Assembly: GCA_900763675.1 (NCBI GenBank)
Contig: CAAFLE010000105.1
Coordinates: 1 to 13,584 of the forward strand
Direction of reading: 5' to 3'
Source of the DNA: an uncultured Oscillospiraceae bacterium
Lineage (GTDB): Bacteria > Bacillota > Clostridia > Oscillospirales > Oscillospiraceae
DNA length: 13,584 nucleotides
Made by a program: the position numbers and the translations under genes. A model generated the notes under the pieces. That model did no database searches, was not told the origin of the DNA, and saw only the letters and a list, made by a program, of their open reading frames with translations. Of this stretch, positions 1 through 7,048 are shown piece by piece (position 1 is the stretch's first letter; each line of letters begins with the position of its first letter).

Positions 1-24
1 ATATAAATATTTTTATTTATTTTA
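1..24 (+). promoter_or_regulatory. AT-rich leader, possible promoter of the SDR/ACP-synthase unit
   Basis: The first 24 bases are almost entirely A and T, in sharp contrast to the GC-rich genes that follow. A TATAAA hexamer at 2-7 could be a -10 box, but any -35 box lies outside the window. An AT-rich block directly before a Shine-Dalgarno sequence (AGGAG, 26-30) suggests that transcription starts here or just upstream. An internal operon spacer cannot be excluded. Confidence 0.25.
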
Positions 25-38
25 CAGGAGATGACGGT

Positions 39-836
39 ATGAGACCGGTCGCAATCGTCACGGGCGGCAGCTCCGGCATCGGCGCGGCGGCGGCGGAATA
101 TCTTGCCGCGCACGGCTGCACGGTGTACGAGCTTTCCCGCCATGAAAAGAGCGGCGGCAGCGCCTCCGTCCGCCACGTCACGGCGGACGTGACGGACGAT
201 ACGTCCGTTGCCGCGGCGGTGCGTTCCGTGCTGGACGCCGAGGGGCGCATCGACATACTGCTCAACAACGCCGGCTTCGGCATATCCGGCGCGGCGGAGT
301 TTACCCCGGTGGAGGAAGCCAAGCGCCAGCTGGAGGTCAATTTCTGGGGCATGGTGCGCGTGACACGCGCCGTGTTGCCCGTCATGCGCTCGCAGGGCGG
401 CGGGCGGATCGTGAACACCAGCTCGGTCGCCGCCGTGACGCCCATTCCGTTCCAAACCTATTATTCCGTTTCCAAGGCGGCGATAAACTCGTTTACGATG
501 TCGGTCGCCAACGAAGTGCGCCCCTACGGCATCCGCATCAGCGCCGTGATGCCCGGCGACACGCACACGGCGTTCACCGACAAGCGAGAGCGCAGCTTTG
601 CCGGGGACGACGTATACGGCGGGCGCATTTCGCGCAGCGTGGAAAAAATGGAAACGGACGAGCGCGGCGGCGTTTCCGCCTCGGTCGTCGGCGCGGCGCT
701 CGGCAGAGCGGCGCTCTCGAAGAGCCGGAAGGTATTCTATACCGTCGGTCTCGTCTATCAGCTGGTCATATTCCTCATGCGGCTGCTGCCGTCCACGGCG
801 GCGAACGCCATTCTCGGGAAAATGTACGCGGGCTGA
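39..836 (+). CDS. short-chain dehydrogenase/reductase (SDR), probable ketoreductase
   Basis: A classical SDR of 265 residues, normal length for the family. It has the Rossmann cofactor motif TGGSSGIG at residues 8-15, NNAG at 76-79, the catalytic-region serines NTSS at 126-129, and the active-site YSVSK with Tyr142 and Lys146. The family uses NAD(P)H to interconvert carbonyls and alcohols. The C-terminus is hydrophobic (about 235-252, with LVYQLVIFLMRLLP), which suggests membrane association and recalls 3-ketodihydrosphingosine reductases, whose substrate is a membrane lipid. The start is set by AGGAG at 26-30, eight bases before the ATG. The next gene begins 24 bp downstream and encodes an ACP-fused alpha-oxoamine synthase, whose product would be an alpha-amino ketone. 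Reduction of that ketone is the best guess for this enzyme. The SDR call is firm; the substrate is inferred from context only. Confidence 0.93.
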   Translation: MRPVAIVTGGSSGIGAAAAEYLAAHGCTVYELSRHEKSGGSASVRHVTADVTDDTSVAAAVRSVLDAEGRIDILLNNAGFGISGAAEFTPVEEAKRQLEVNFWGMVRVTRAVLPVMRSQGGGRIVNTSSVAAVTPIPFQTYYSVSKAAINSFTMSVANEVRPYGIRISAVMPGDTHTAFTDKRERSFAGDDVYGGRISRSVEKMETDERGGVSASVVGAALGRAALSKSRKVFYTVGLVYQLVIFLMRLLPSTAANAILGKMYAG

Positions 837-860
837 CGCCCGCAGAGAAAGGAGTCTCCT

Positions 861-2375
861 ATGAACGAGCAGGAAATCAAACGGCTTTCCGAGCTGCGCG
901 AGCTGGTGCGCGAAACGTTTGCGCAGACGCTGATGATCGGCGCGGACACCATCACCGACACCGCCGACTTTTTCGACGAGCTGGGCGGCGACAGTCTGGA
1001 CAGTCTCGATGTGGCGGTGCATCTGGAGGAGCTGTGCGGCAGCCGCGTGCCGGAGGAGGAATACGCCCTCTGCCGCTGCGTGGAGGATGCGGCGCTTCTT
1101 CTGCTCCGGCTGGAGCAGGGCGGAGACGCCGAAAAAGTGCCGGAGGAGCCGCGCTCCGTCACGCCCGTCACGCGCTTTGAGGATGCGCCCGAATACCTTG
1201 CCTTTCAGCAGCGGCTGCGCACGGCGGAGGAGACCGGCAACCCGTACTTTCTCTGCAACGATTCGCCGCTGCGCGATACCTCGCTCCACGACGGGCGGGA
1301 GATACTGAATTTCAGCTCGTACAACTATGCCGGGATGTCCGGGCGTCCCGAAACGGTCAAGGCGGCGCAGGACGCCGCCGCGCACTACGGGTGCAGCGCC
1401 TCGGCGAGCCGTCTGCTCGGCGGCGAAAAGCCCATCCACAAGGCGCTCGAAAAAGCCATCGCCGAATGGAAGCACACCGAGGACGCCGTCGTTCTCGTCG
1501 GCGGTCATTCCACAAACGTGACGTTCACCGGCAATTTCTGCGGCAAGGGCGATCTCATTCTGTATGATGCGCTCGCCCACAACTCCATCCACGAGGGGAC
1601 GCGCCTTTCCGACGCGGAGAGCCGTCCGTTCCCGCATAACGACACCGCCGCGCTCGAAAGCATTCTCCGCTCCTGCCGCGATAAATACGCCAAGGTGCTG
1701 ATCGCCGCCGAGGGCGTATACAGCATGGACGGCGACATCGCCCCCGTGCCGGAGCTGGTGCGCATTAAAAAGGAATACGGCTGTTTTCTGATGATCGACG
1801 AGGCACACTCGGCGTGCGTTCTCGGCAGGACCGGTGGCGGCGTGGACGAGTATTTCGGTCTCGCCGGGGACGACATTGACATCAAGATGGGCACGCTTTC
1901 CAAGGGTCTCGGCACGTGCGGCGGGTATCTCGCGGGCAGCCGGGCGCTCATCGAATATCTCCGGTACAATCTGCCGGGGTTCGTGTTCTCTGTCGGCATT
2001 TCGCCCCCGCTTGCCGCGGCGACGCTCGAAGCCATCCGGCTGCTACGCGAGGACCCCACGATCATGGAGCGTCTGCACCGGAACATCCGCTGCTTCTGCG
2101 ACGAGGCGAAAAAGCGGCATTTCAATCTCTGTCTCGGCGGGGAGACCGCCATTCTGCCGGTCCTTGTCGGCAAAGACGAGGACGCTTTTGCGCTCTCCAT
2201 GGCGCTGCTCGAGCGCGGCGTGTTCGCGCCCTCGGCGGTCTATCCCGCCGTGCCGCGGGGCAAGGCGCGGCTGCGCTTCTGCGTGATCTCCGAGCATAAG
2301 AGTGAGCAGATCGTGCAGGCGCTCGACACCTTGCAGGAGACCGCCGCCGCGCTCGGCATCCGTCTGCCGGAATAA
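861..2375 (+). CDS. acyl carrier protein-alpha-oxoamine synthase fusion (PLP enzyme)
   Basis: A 504-residue two-domain protein. Residues about 10-85 form an acyl carrier domain with the phosphopantetheine site DELGGDSLDSLD (Ser45). Residues about 145-500 are a fold-type I PLP alpha-oxoamine synthase, the family of BioF, KBL, HemA and serine palmitoyltransferase. It shows SASRLLGGEKPIHKALE at 180-196, EGVYSMDGD at 284-292, DEAHS at 313-317 (Asp313 for the pyridine nitrogen) and the Schiff-base lysine in GTLSKGLG (Lys348). The family condenses an acyl thioester with an amino acid, releasing CO2. An attached carrier domain implies an ACP-bound acyl donor rather than acyl-CoA. AAAGGAG at 848-854 fixes the start. 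With the SDR 24 bp upstream it forms a condensation-plus-reduction pair, suggestive of sphingoid bases, sulfonolipid-type bases or amino-alcohol lipids. A biotin role is unlikely: no other bio gene is nearby and BioF normally lacks a carrier domain. Confidence 0.92.
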   Translation: MNEQEIKRLSELRELVRETFAQTLMIGADTITDTADFFDELGGDSLDSLDVAVHLEELCGSRVPEEEYALCRCVEDAALLLLRLEQGGDAEKVPEEPRSVTPVTRFEDAPEYLAFQQRLRTAEETGNPYFLCNDSPLRDTSLHDGREILNFSSYNYAGMSGRPETVKAAQDAAAHYGCSASASRLLGGEKPIHKALEKAIAEWKHTEDAVVLVGGHSTNVTFTGNFCGKGDLILYDALAHNSIHEGTRLSDAESRPFPHNDTAALESILRSCRDKYAKVLIAAEGVYSMDGDIAPVPELVRIKKEYGCFLMIDEAHSACVLGRTGGGVDEYFGLAGDDIDIKMGTLSKGLGTCGGYLAGSRALIEYLRYNLPGFVFSVGISPPLAAATLEAIRLLREDPTIMERLHRNIRCFCDEAKKRHFNLCLGGETAILPVLVGKDEDAFALSMALLERGVFAPSAVYPAVPRGKARLRFCVISEHKSEQIVQALDTLQETAAALGIRLPE

Positions 2376-2380
2376 CCGTT

Positions 2381-2422
2381 AAAAGGAAGAGGCTGCTTTG
2401 CACAAAGCAGCCTCTTCCTTTT
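2381..2422. terminator. bidirectional rho-independent terminator
   Basis: The arms at 2381-2400 and 2403-2422 are perfect 20-base reverse complements around a central CA. They begin with AAAA and end with TTTT, so on either strand the hairpin is followed by a U run. It lies between the convergent ends of the ACP-synthase gene (stop at 2375) and the DUF805 gene (stop at 2429), and should terminate both transcripts. Confidence 0.9.
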
Positions 2423-2428
2423 ATCCTG

Positions 2429-3220
2429 TCAAAGCGTCGGGGGCGTGAAATCGCCCCACGGCGACGCGCCGCCGGTCGAACCGGTCGAGCCGGTCGTGCT
2501 TCCGCCGCTGTACCCGCCGGTCGAGCCGCCGGTGCAGCCGCCCGCTGTGCCGCCGGAATACCCTCCGGTATAGCCGCCGCTGTACCCGCCGGTCGTTCCT
2601 CCGGCGCTTCCGCCGCCGGATACGCTGCTGCCGCAGTGGGGGCAGAACTTATCGTCGTCCTTCAGCTTCGCTCCGCAGCTCGGGCAGCTTTTGCCGGGAT
2701 GCACCGCCGCGGCGGGCGCCGCTTTTTTCTCCACGTAGTCGTCAACGCTTTTGCCGCAGACCGGGCAGAACCGGTCGCTCACGTTGACCGTCGTGCCGCA
2801 GTACGGGCAGGTCTTGACCGCCGCGGCGGTCACGCCCTTCGGGTTCGGTCCGTACTGGTTCGGTCCCATCTGTCCGTCCTGAATGAGCCACACCAGAACG
2901 ATGATGTACCCGACGACCGGGATCAGATAAAAGAGCAGATACGCGCCCGATTTCCCGATGTCGTGCATACGGCGGCAACTCACCGCGAGCCACGGGACGA
3001 GCGTAGCCAGCCCGTAAAGCCAGATCAGCTGCATGATGCTCGCGAGAGGCGTTGCGTCGGATACGATCGCCGAGAGGATGCTCCCGAGGATCAAAAGCGA
3101 CGCGACGACGCCGACATCAAAGGCGTAAAAGAGCCAGAACTCGCGCCGCTGCGCTCTGCCCTTGAAGAGCGCATAGTTTTTGAATACGGTTATGACCGCT
3201 TCCTTCATCCCCATTTTCAT
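2429..3220 (-). CDS. DUF805 membrane protein with two zinc ribbons, Gly-rich tail and C-terminal DFTPPTL
   Basis: 263 residues. Residues about 15-130 are a DUF805 domain: the GRAQRREFWLF signature at 21-31, three predicted membrane segments (about 34-53, 62-80, 94-113), RRMHDIGKSG at 83-92 and GPNQYGPNP at 119-127. Two CxxC-x10-CxxC zinc ribbons follow, with Cys138/141/152/155 and Cys179/182/193/196. A low-complexity Gly/Ser/Thr/Tyr stretch (about 201-252) built on GGY, GGS and GGT units leads to the tail DFTPPTL. The same tail, with one change, ends the protease encoded at 8014-9291. The start overlaps the stop of the upstream gene by 4 bp (ATGA), so translation is probably coupled, and GAGGAAAC lies upstream. 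DUF805 has no established biochemical activity; here it looks like a membrane anchor presenting cytosolic ribbons. It is the last gene of the operon. Confidence 0.9.
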   Translation of the reverse strand: MKMGMKEAVITVFKNYALFKGRAQRREFWLFYAFDVGVVASLLILGSILSAIVSDATPLASIMQLIWLYGLATLVPWLAVSCRRMHDIGKSGAYLLFYLIPVVGYIIVLVWLIQDGQMGPNQYGPNPKGVTAAAVKTCPYCGTTVNVSDRFCPVCGKSVDDYVEKKAAPAAAVHPGKSCPSCGAKLKDDDKFCPHCGSSVSGGGSAGGTTGGYSGGYTGGYSGGTAGGCTGGSTGGYSGGSTTGSTGSTGGASPWGDFTPPTL

Positions 3221-3660
3221 GGTTCCGTTTCCTCACTTTCCCATTCGATCTCTTCCGGCGTCTCCGGAAGGGGTGATGCTTCCGTCATTGTCTCGGCGGT
3301 CTCTCCCGCCGGCAGCTCGCTGCACGCGTTGGCTTGCCCCATAATCGCCGTGAATATGAGCGCAAGAGCGAGGAAGATCAGCACGGCGTACAGCAGCCAC
3401 CGGTTTTCGCCGCCGCTCTTTTTCTTTTCCTCCGGAACTGCCGCCGGTTCGCTATTCCGGACTTCCTCCTCCGAAAGCACTCTCCGGCGCGGCGTTTCAA
3501 CGTTGTCCTCGCGCCGCATTCCGCAGATCTCGCACTCGTCGCCCGTGACGATGCTGTTGCACCGGATGCACTGCCACGGCTCTCCCGCGGCGGCGGCCGG
3601 CGCAGCGCCCGCCGCGCCCGTTTCTCCGCTCCGGTTCAGGAGCGTTCCTTTCAATGCCAT
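3217..3660 (-). CDS. small zinc-ribbon, single-pass membrane protein
   Basis: 147 residues from the ATG at 3660. I prefer this start because it has an AAAGAGAG ribosome site and lies 17 bp after the PP2C stop; longer in-frame starts would run into the phosphatase gene. The N-terminus is Ala-rich. A short zinc ribbon follows, with Trp29 and Cys31/34/43/46 (WQCIRC, then CEICG). A charged segment with RRR and EEKKK comes next, then a transmembrane helix at about 88-107. The last 40 residues are acidic (Glu/Thr/Pro-rich). Positive charge before the helix suggests N-in, C-out, which puts the ribbon in the cytosol. It overlaps the DUF805 gene by 4 bp. No enzymatic motif is visible. A role as a membrane adaptor in the operon's signalling system is inferred. 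Confidence 0.85.
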   Translation of the reverse strand: MALKGTLLNRSGETGAAGAAPAAAAGEPWQCIRCNSIVTGDECEICGMRREDNVETPRRRVLSEEEVRNSEPAAVPEEKKKSGGENRWLLYAVLIFLALALIFTAIMGQANACSELPAGETAETMTEASPLPETPEEIEWESEETEP

Positions 3661-3677
3661 GATGTTCTCTCTTTCCC

Positions 3678-4607
3678 TTATGCGTAATAGCTCCGGCTGT
3701 AATTCAGCCACATGGCGTTGATCTCCGCCGGTGCGGCGGTCTCCAGCGGCTCGATGTACGTTTTGCGCAGCCATTCCAGCCGCGGCCGGAAGCGCCGCTG
3801 CATGGCGGAGAATTCCCCGTAGCCGAATATCACGCCGAGCAGCGTGAAATCGTCCCCGGCGCATTCGCGCAGCGTATCCTCCAGCCGGTTCTGCCAGTCG
3901 TCCACGCATTCGGCGGCGCACATCGTTTCCAGCAGCTGGTATTCAAACTCCATCGGCGTGCGGACGTAGCCGAAGCAGCCATCGGTCGCGGTGAACGCGA
4001 TCCCGGCGGGGATATGCTCCCGGCGCGTGCGGTGAAGCGTCCACGCCTTGGAGAGCGAAGCGAGATTGTTCATCACGCCGTCGGAATCCATCTGCGCGAG
4101 GATGTCATCCGCGTCGTTCACATCGTCGCGGGTGATCTGCTTCAGACCGTTCTCGTCGAGGATGTAGCCGCGGGAATCGCCCGCCCAGTAGAAATCGGCG
4201 GTCACGCCGTCCGCCGCCGGGCGGCACACCGCCACGGAGACCGTTGTGGGAAACTCGCGGGTCATCGACCCCTTGATGACCGCGCCGCCCGGCGTCCCCG
4301 CTCCGGCTTTGTAGGCGCGAAGCTCCTCGCAGATGCTCCGGTGCAGGTTCTCCTCGGACAACTCCCCGCCGCGCAGCCATTCGTCCGCAGCGTCCGCCGC
4401 CGCACGCGAGGCGATGTACGCGCCGGTGCGGCCGTCATACGCCTCGTAGCGCTTCGCGCCGGAGCCGCCCAGCCCGTCGAACGCGCCGACCATGACGCGA
4501 TCCTCGCCGACATCGTAGACCCATGCGTCCTCGCCGTGGTCGGCGATCTTCTCTCTGCCGAGGATGAGCGTGCTGTCCAGCCAGAAGTTTTGTTCAAACC
4601 TTTTCAT
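3678..4607 (-). CDS. PP2C-type Ser/Thr protein phosphatase (TerY-P triad type)
   Basis: 309 residues, soluble. The PP2C metal-binding motifs occur in order: GEDAW with Asp27, AFDGLGG with Asp44 and Gly45, TTVSVAV at 121-127, WAGDSRGY at 141-148, ATDG with Asp209, and GDDFTLLGV with Asp253. The family removes phosphate from Ser/Thr with two Mn/Mg ions. All the metal ligands I can align are present, so it should be active. The last ~50 residues, after the catalytic core, are rich in Arg and aromatics (RRFRPRLEWLRK) and match nothing I know. The start lies 9 bp after the stop of vWA protein 1 with only a weak GGGC site, so translation probably depends on coupling. The natural opponent is the kinase encoded four genes upstream (7049-7978). 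PP2C, kinase and vWA proteins together are the composition described for the TerY-P triad. Confidence 0.93.
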   Translation of the reverse strand: MKRFEQNFWLDSTLILGREKIADHGEDAWVYDVGEDRVMVGAFDGLGGSGAKRYEAYDGRTGAYIASRAAADAADEWLRGGELSEENLHRSICEELRAYKAGAGTPGGAVIKGSMTREFPTTVSVAVCRPAADGVTADFYWAGDSRGYILDENGLKQITRDDVNDADDILAQMDSDGVMNNLASLSKAWTLHRTRREHIPAGIAFTATDGCFGYVRTPMEFEYQLLETMCAAECVDDWQNRLEDTLRECAGDDFTLLGVIFGYGEFSAMQRRFRPRLEWLRKTYIEPLETAAPAEINAMWLNYSRSYYA

Positions 4608-4616
4608 AGCCCAGCA

Positions 4617-5330
4617 TTATGCGTTTGCACACACCGAGTTGGCAAGCTGATCTATGATCTGGTGATACTCCATTTCACTAACGCCATTATCGAGAGACGT
4701 CGTATAATGCACGACCTGATCCCAGTTGTCGGAAATGAAGTTCCAGCCGCCGGCATCGGGCGCGTACAGCAGCAGACGGCGAGCCTTCGGGCTGGGCATT
4801 TTCCCGCCGTCCTGCGGTGAATTTTCCCACCACGCGGTCAGTTCCGCCAGATTTTTCGCCATCGCCTGCGGATACGCCGGGCAGGCGCGGCCGAAACCCA
4901 GCTCGTGCGGCTTGGCGTCCGTCCACAGCGCGATGATATGACGCTGCATATGCTCTTCGGTATTCCACGGTGAACTCATGGCAAAACCGAGCGCTTCGAG
5001 ACCGTCCTCGTCGTCGTCCCCGCCGCCGATCGCTTCAAGACCGCGCACCGCCGCGGCGAATTTGTCGGCTTCCGCCGGGAGATCATAGAAAGGCGTGGCG
5101 AGCATCGGGGGCAGATTGTCCTTCATATACGCCAGATAGTCGCGGAACGCCACCACGCGCACGCGGGTCCTGCCGAGGGGCTTGGACTTCTTTTCCATCA
5201 CCGCCTTCAGATCGCCGTGGAGCCGGAGCGCGTTATTCTTCACGATGTCGATGATGTGCCGCATACTGCCGGTGCAGTCGATGCACAGGACAATATCGAC
5301 CGGGTACGTGATCTGGTAATTGCTTGCCAT
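4617..5330 (-). CDS. TerY-like vWA domain protein 1 (intact MIDAS)
   Basis: 237 residues forming one vWA domain. The MIDAS metal site begins with D18-C-T20-G-S22 (CIDCTGSM), and the downstream Asp is Asp138 in LWTDAKPHELG. Other landmarks are RVRVVAFRDYLAYMKDNLPP at 56-75, GGGDDDEDGLEALGFAM at 102-118 and ELTAWWE at 163-169. There is no signal peptide, so it is cytosolic. vWA domains with a MIDAS bind protein partners through a divalent metal. In TerY-P triads they are thought to scaffold or receive phosphorylation from the partner kinase. The start is certain: AGGAGGA with good spacing precedes the ATG. It is a clear paralogue of the next-upstream gene (5366-6031), with long shared blocks, so the two arose by tandem duplication. 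Confidence 0.9.
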   Translation of the reverse strand: MASNYQITYPVDIVLCIDCTGSMRHIIDIVKNNALRLHGDLKAVMEKKSKPLGRTRVRVVAFRDYLAYMKDNLPPMLATPFYDLPAEADKFAAAVRGLEAIGGGDDDEDGLEALGFAMSSPWNTEEHMQRHIIALWTDAKPHELGFGRACPAYPQAMAKNLAELTAWWENSPQDGGKMPSPKARRLLLYAPDAGGWNFISDNWDQVVHYTTSLDNGVSEMEYHQIIDQLANSVCANA

Positions 5331-5365
5331 AATTGATTCCTCCTGTAAGTTTTGATTTCCTCGTT

Positions 5366-6031
5366 TTATATTTCAAAAAAACAACATTCGATGATGTTTT
5401 CCATATCCATCGGGGAAGGTCCTTCGGATTCCAGCGGCGTATAATAATGAACGATGTCGTTCCAGTTGTCAGAGATGTGCTTCCATTCTCCCTCGTGCGG
5501 CGCAAACAGGACAAGAATCCTTCCTCTATCGCTGTCCCACCATGCCGTAAGCTCGTCCATGTCCCGCGCCATGCCCTTGGGGTAAGCCGCGCTGGCTTTG
5601 CCGTGTCCCAGCTCGTTCGGCGCGGCGTTGGTAAAAAGAGTAATAATATGACGCCTGAATCCGTCCAGATTCCAGTCGGAACACATGGCAAAGCCAAGCG
5701 CTTCGAGACCGTCCCTGCCGTCGCTGCTGCCGCCGGCGCACTTCAGTGCGCCGACCAATCGGACCAGCTTATCCTCCTCTTCCGGAAGCGAAACGAACGG
5801 CGAGGCAAGCATCGGCGGGCAGCGATCCTTCTGTGCGCTAAGATAATCGCGGAACGCGACAATACGCACCCGCAGCTTGTCGATGACCCTGCCTTTTTGC
5901 TTCAGTCTTGCCTCCGATTCATCAATGAGCCGGAACATTGTGGTTTTCACGCAGTCAAAAATTCCGCTCATGCTCGCGGAGCAGTCGATGCAGAAAACGA
6001 AATCAATACTGTGCTTGTTTTCGTAGCTCAC
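5366..6031 (-). CDS. TerY-like vWA domain protein 2 (altered MIDAS)
   Basis: 221 residues forming a vWA domain paralogous to protein 1. It shares VRIVAFRDYL at 55-64, PPMLASPF at 72-79, DGLEALGFAM at 107-116, ELTAWW at 160-165 and SDNWNDIVHY at 187-196. The first MIDAS motif is intact (D16-C-S18-A-S20 in CIDCSASM). The distal Asp of protein 1 (WTDAKP) is Asn135 here (FTNAAP), which should change metal binding. It begins with GTG (complement of 6029-6031), preceded by GGAAGGAA about ten bases upstream. No better ATG is available, since the next one would lose the first beta strand and the MIDAS. There is no signal peptide or membrane helix. It probably works as a partner of protein 1 and of the kinase/phosphatase pair; whether the two vWA proteins pair or compete cannot be told. 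Confidence 0.9.
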   Translation of the reverse strand: MSYENKHSIDFVFCIDCSASMSGIFDCVKTTMFRLIDESEARLKQKGRVIDKLRVRIVAFRDYLSAQKDRCPPMLASPFVSLPEEEDKLVRLVGALKCAGGSSDGRDGLEALGFAMCSDWNLDGFRRHIITLFTNAAPNELGHGKASAAYPKGMARDMDELTAWWDSDRGRILVLFAPHEGEWKHISDNWNDIVHYYTPLESEGPSPMDMENIIECCFFEI

Positions 6032-6089
6032 GGTCCGCCGTTCCTTCCGCCGGAGAGCGCCGCCGGGACGGCTGCCCGCCGGTCTTTTC

Positions 6090-7022
6090 TCATATAATGC
6101 TGCCCTCCGCCGCCGCCTTCGTCACTTTCAGCGTTGCCGCGGCGCTTTCCGTCCGCTCGCCGTCGGCAACGATGACGCAGCGGTAAACGCCCGCGGCGGG
6201 CTCCTTCACGTTAACGGCGTTCAGACAGCAGAGATATTCCCCGTTCCCCGCGTCTCTTTCCTCCGCGGCAAGCCCGAGAGCCGCCAGCTGCGCCGCATCC
6301 AGAGCGCTCCACGCGCCGTCCTCTCCCCGCGTTTCCCAGCGGATCTCGATCTCCGGCGCGGTACCGGCGGGAACGCGGTAGCGCACGGCAAAGACGACCT
6401 TGCTCTCCCCCGCCTCCGCCGTTTCGTCGGAGGGTTCCTTCGTGATCGTGACGGTCGCGCCCGATACGTTCTGCCGCTTGGGCGGCTGCGACGTCTCCGG
6501 CGAGGACGGCGCTTCCCCGGCGGGCAGCGTCTCCGCTTCCTGCGCCGGTGTCGCCGTCGGTTCGGGCGTATTTGCCGCCGACGCCGTCGGCTCGCTCGTC
6601 TGCTTCGGCTCCGGCGTTGCCCGGGGCGTCAGCTCCGCCGCCGGCTCCGACGTTTGGCTGACCTCGGCGGCGAGCGCCGATACGTCGCGGCGGAGCTGCT
6701 CCACCGTGTCCGAGAGCCGGTTCGCTTTCCCAAGAGCGCCGACCGACACGGCAAGACTTGCCGCGGTAAGGACGCACAGCAAAATCGGCAGCACCGGCGA
6801 CGGCTTTTTCACCGGTTTGGCAAGCTGCTGCTCCACGCGGCTCACGCGCCGCAGCAGCTCCCCGTTCTCCGGACTCTGCGCCGGGGGCTGCCCGCCGCCG
6901 GGCGCGGCGTCGGGGCGCTCCAGCCGGAAGCCGTTTCCGCCGGAGGTCACGTTCGGCGCACCGCAGCGCGGGCAGGTTTTCATTGAGGGCTGAATCATGC
7001 TTCCGCAGGATTTACAGTACAT
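6090..7022 (-). CDS. zinc-ribbon/TM/Pro-Thr linker/Ig-like domain membrane protein
   Basis: 310 residues. An N-terminal zinc ribbon uses Cys3/6/17/20 (CKSC, CPRC), with the first Cys at residue 3. A Gly/Pro linker leads to a transmembrane helix at about 77-97, preceded by KPVKK. A short heptad-like segment (about 103-122) and a Pro/Thr/Glu-rich stalk (about 126-182, with repeated PEPTA units) follow. Residues about 188-303 look like an Ig-like beta-sandwich, with RWETR and the late-strand motif GVYRCVIVADG at 278-288. Charge distribution predicts ribbon inside, Ig outside. The start at 7022 is chosen because the ribbon begins there and AGGAGAG lies six bases upstream; the frame stays open further up only through the kinase gene. 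It is probably a surface-binding or sensing protein joined to the cytosolic signalling core. The ligand is unknown. Confidence 0.87.
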   Translation of the reverse strand: MYCKSCGSMIQPSMKTCPRCGAPNVTSGGNGFRLERPDAAPGGGQPPAQSPENGELLRRVSRVEQQLAKPVKKPSPVLPILLCVLTAASLAVSVGALGKANRLSDTVEQLRRDVSALAAEVSQTSEPAAELTPRATPEPKQTSEPTASAANTPEPTATPAQEAETLPAGEAPSSPETSQPPKRQNVSGATVTITKEPSDETAEAGESKVVFAVRYRVPAGTAPEIEIRWETRGEDGAWSALDAAQLAALGLAAEERDAGNGEYLCCLNAVNVKEPAAGVYRCVIVADGERTESAAATLKVTKAAAEGSII

Positions 7023-7048
7023 GGTCTCTCTCCTATCGTTTTTATTTT

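Noticed and set aside
861..2375. Biotin synthesis gene bioF
   Set aside because: The N-terminal carrier domain and the adjacent SDR do not fit BioF, and no bioA, bioB or bioD is in the window.
2480..2625. Tandem DNA repeat or CRISPR-like array
   Set aside because: The repetition comes from Gly/Tyr/Ser/Thr codons in the tail of the DUF805 protein. Unit lengths vary and there are no spacers.
2636..3721. A 361-codon plus-strand open frame opposite the DUF805 and small zinc-ribbon genes
   Set aside because: It crosses gene boundaries of two well-supported minus-strand genes and shows only Arg/Ala-rich, domain-free sequence. Similar long antisense frames at 4014-4820, 5333-6097, 10617-11549 and (minus strand) 11327-12238 were rejected for the same reason.
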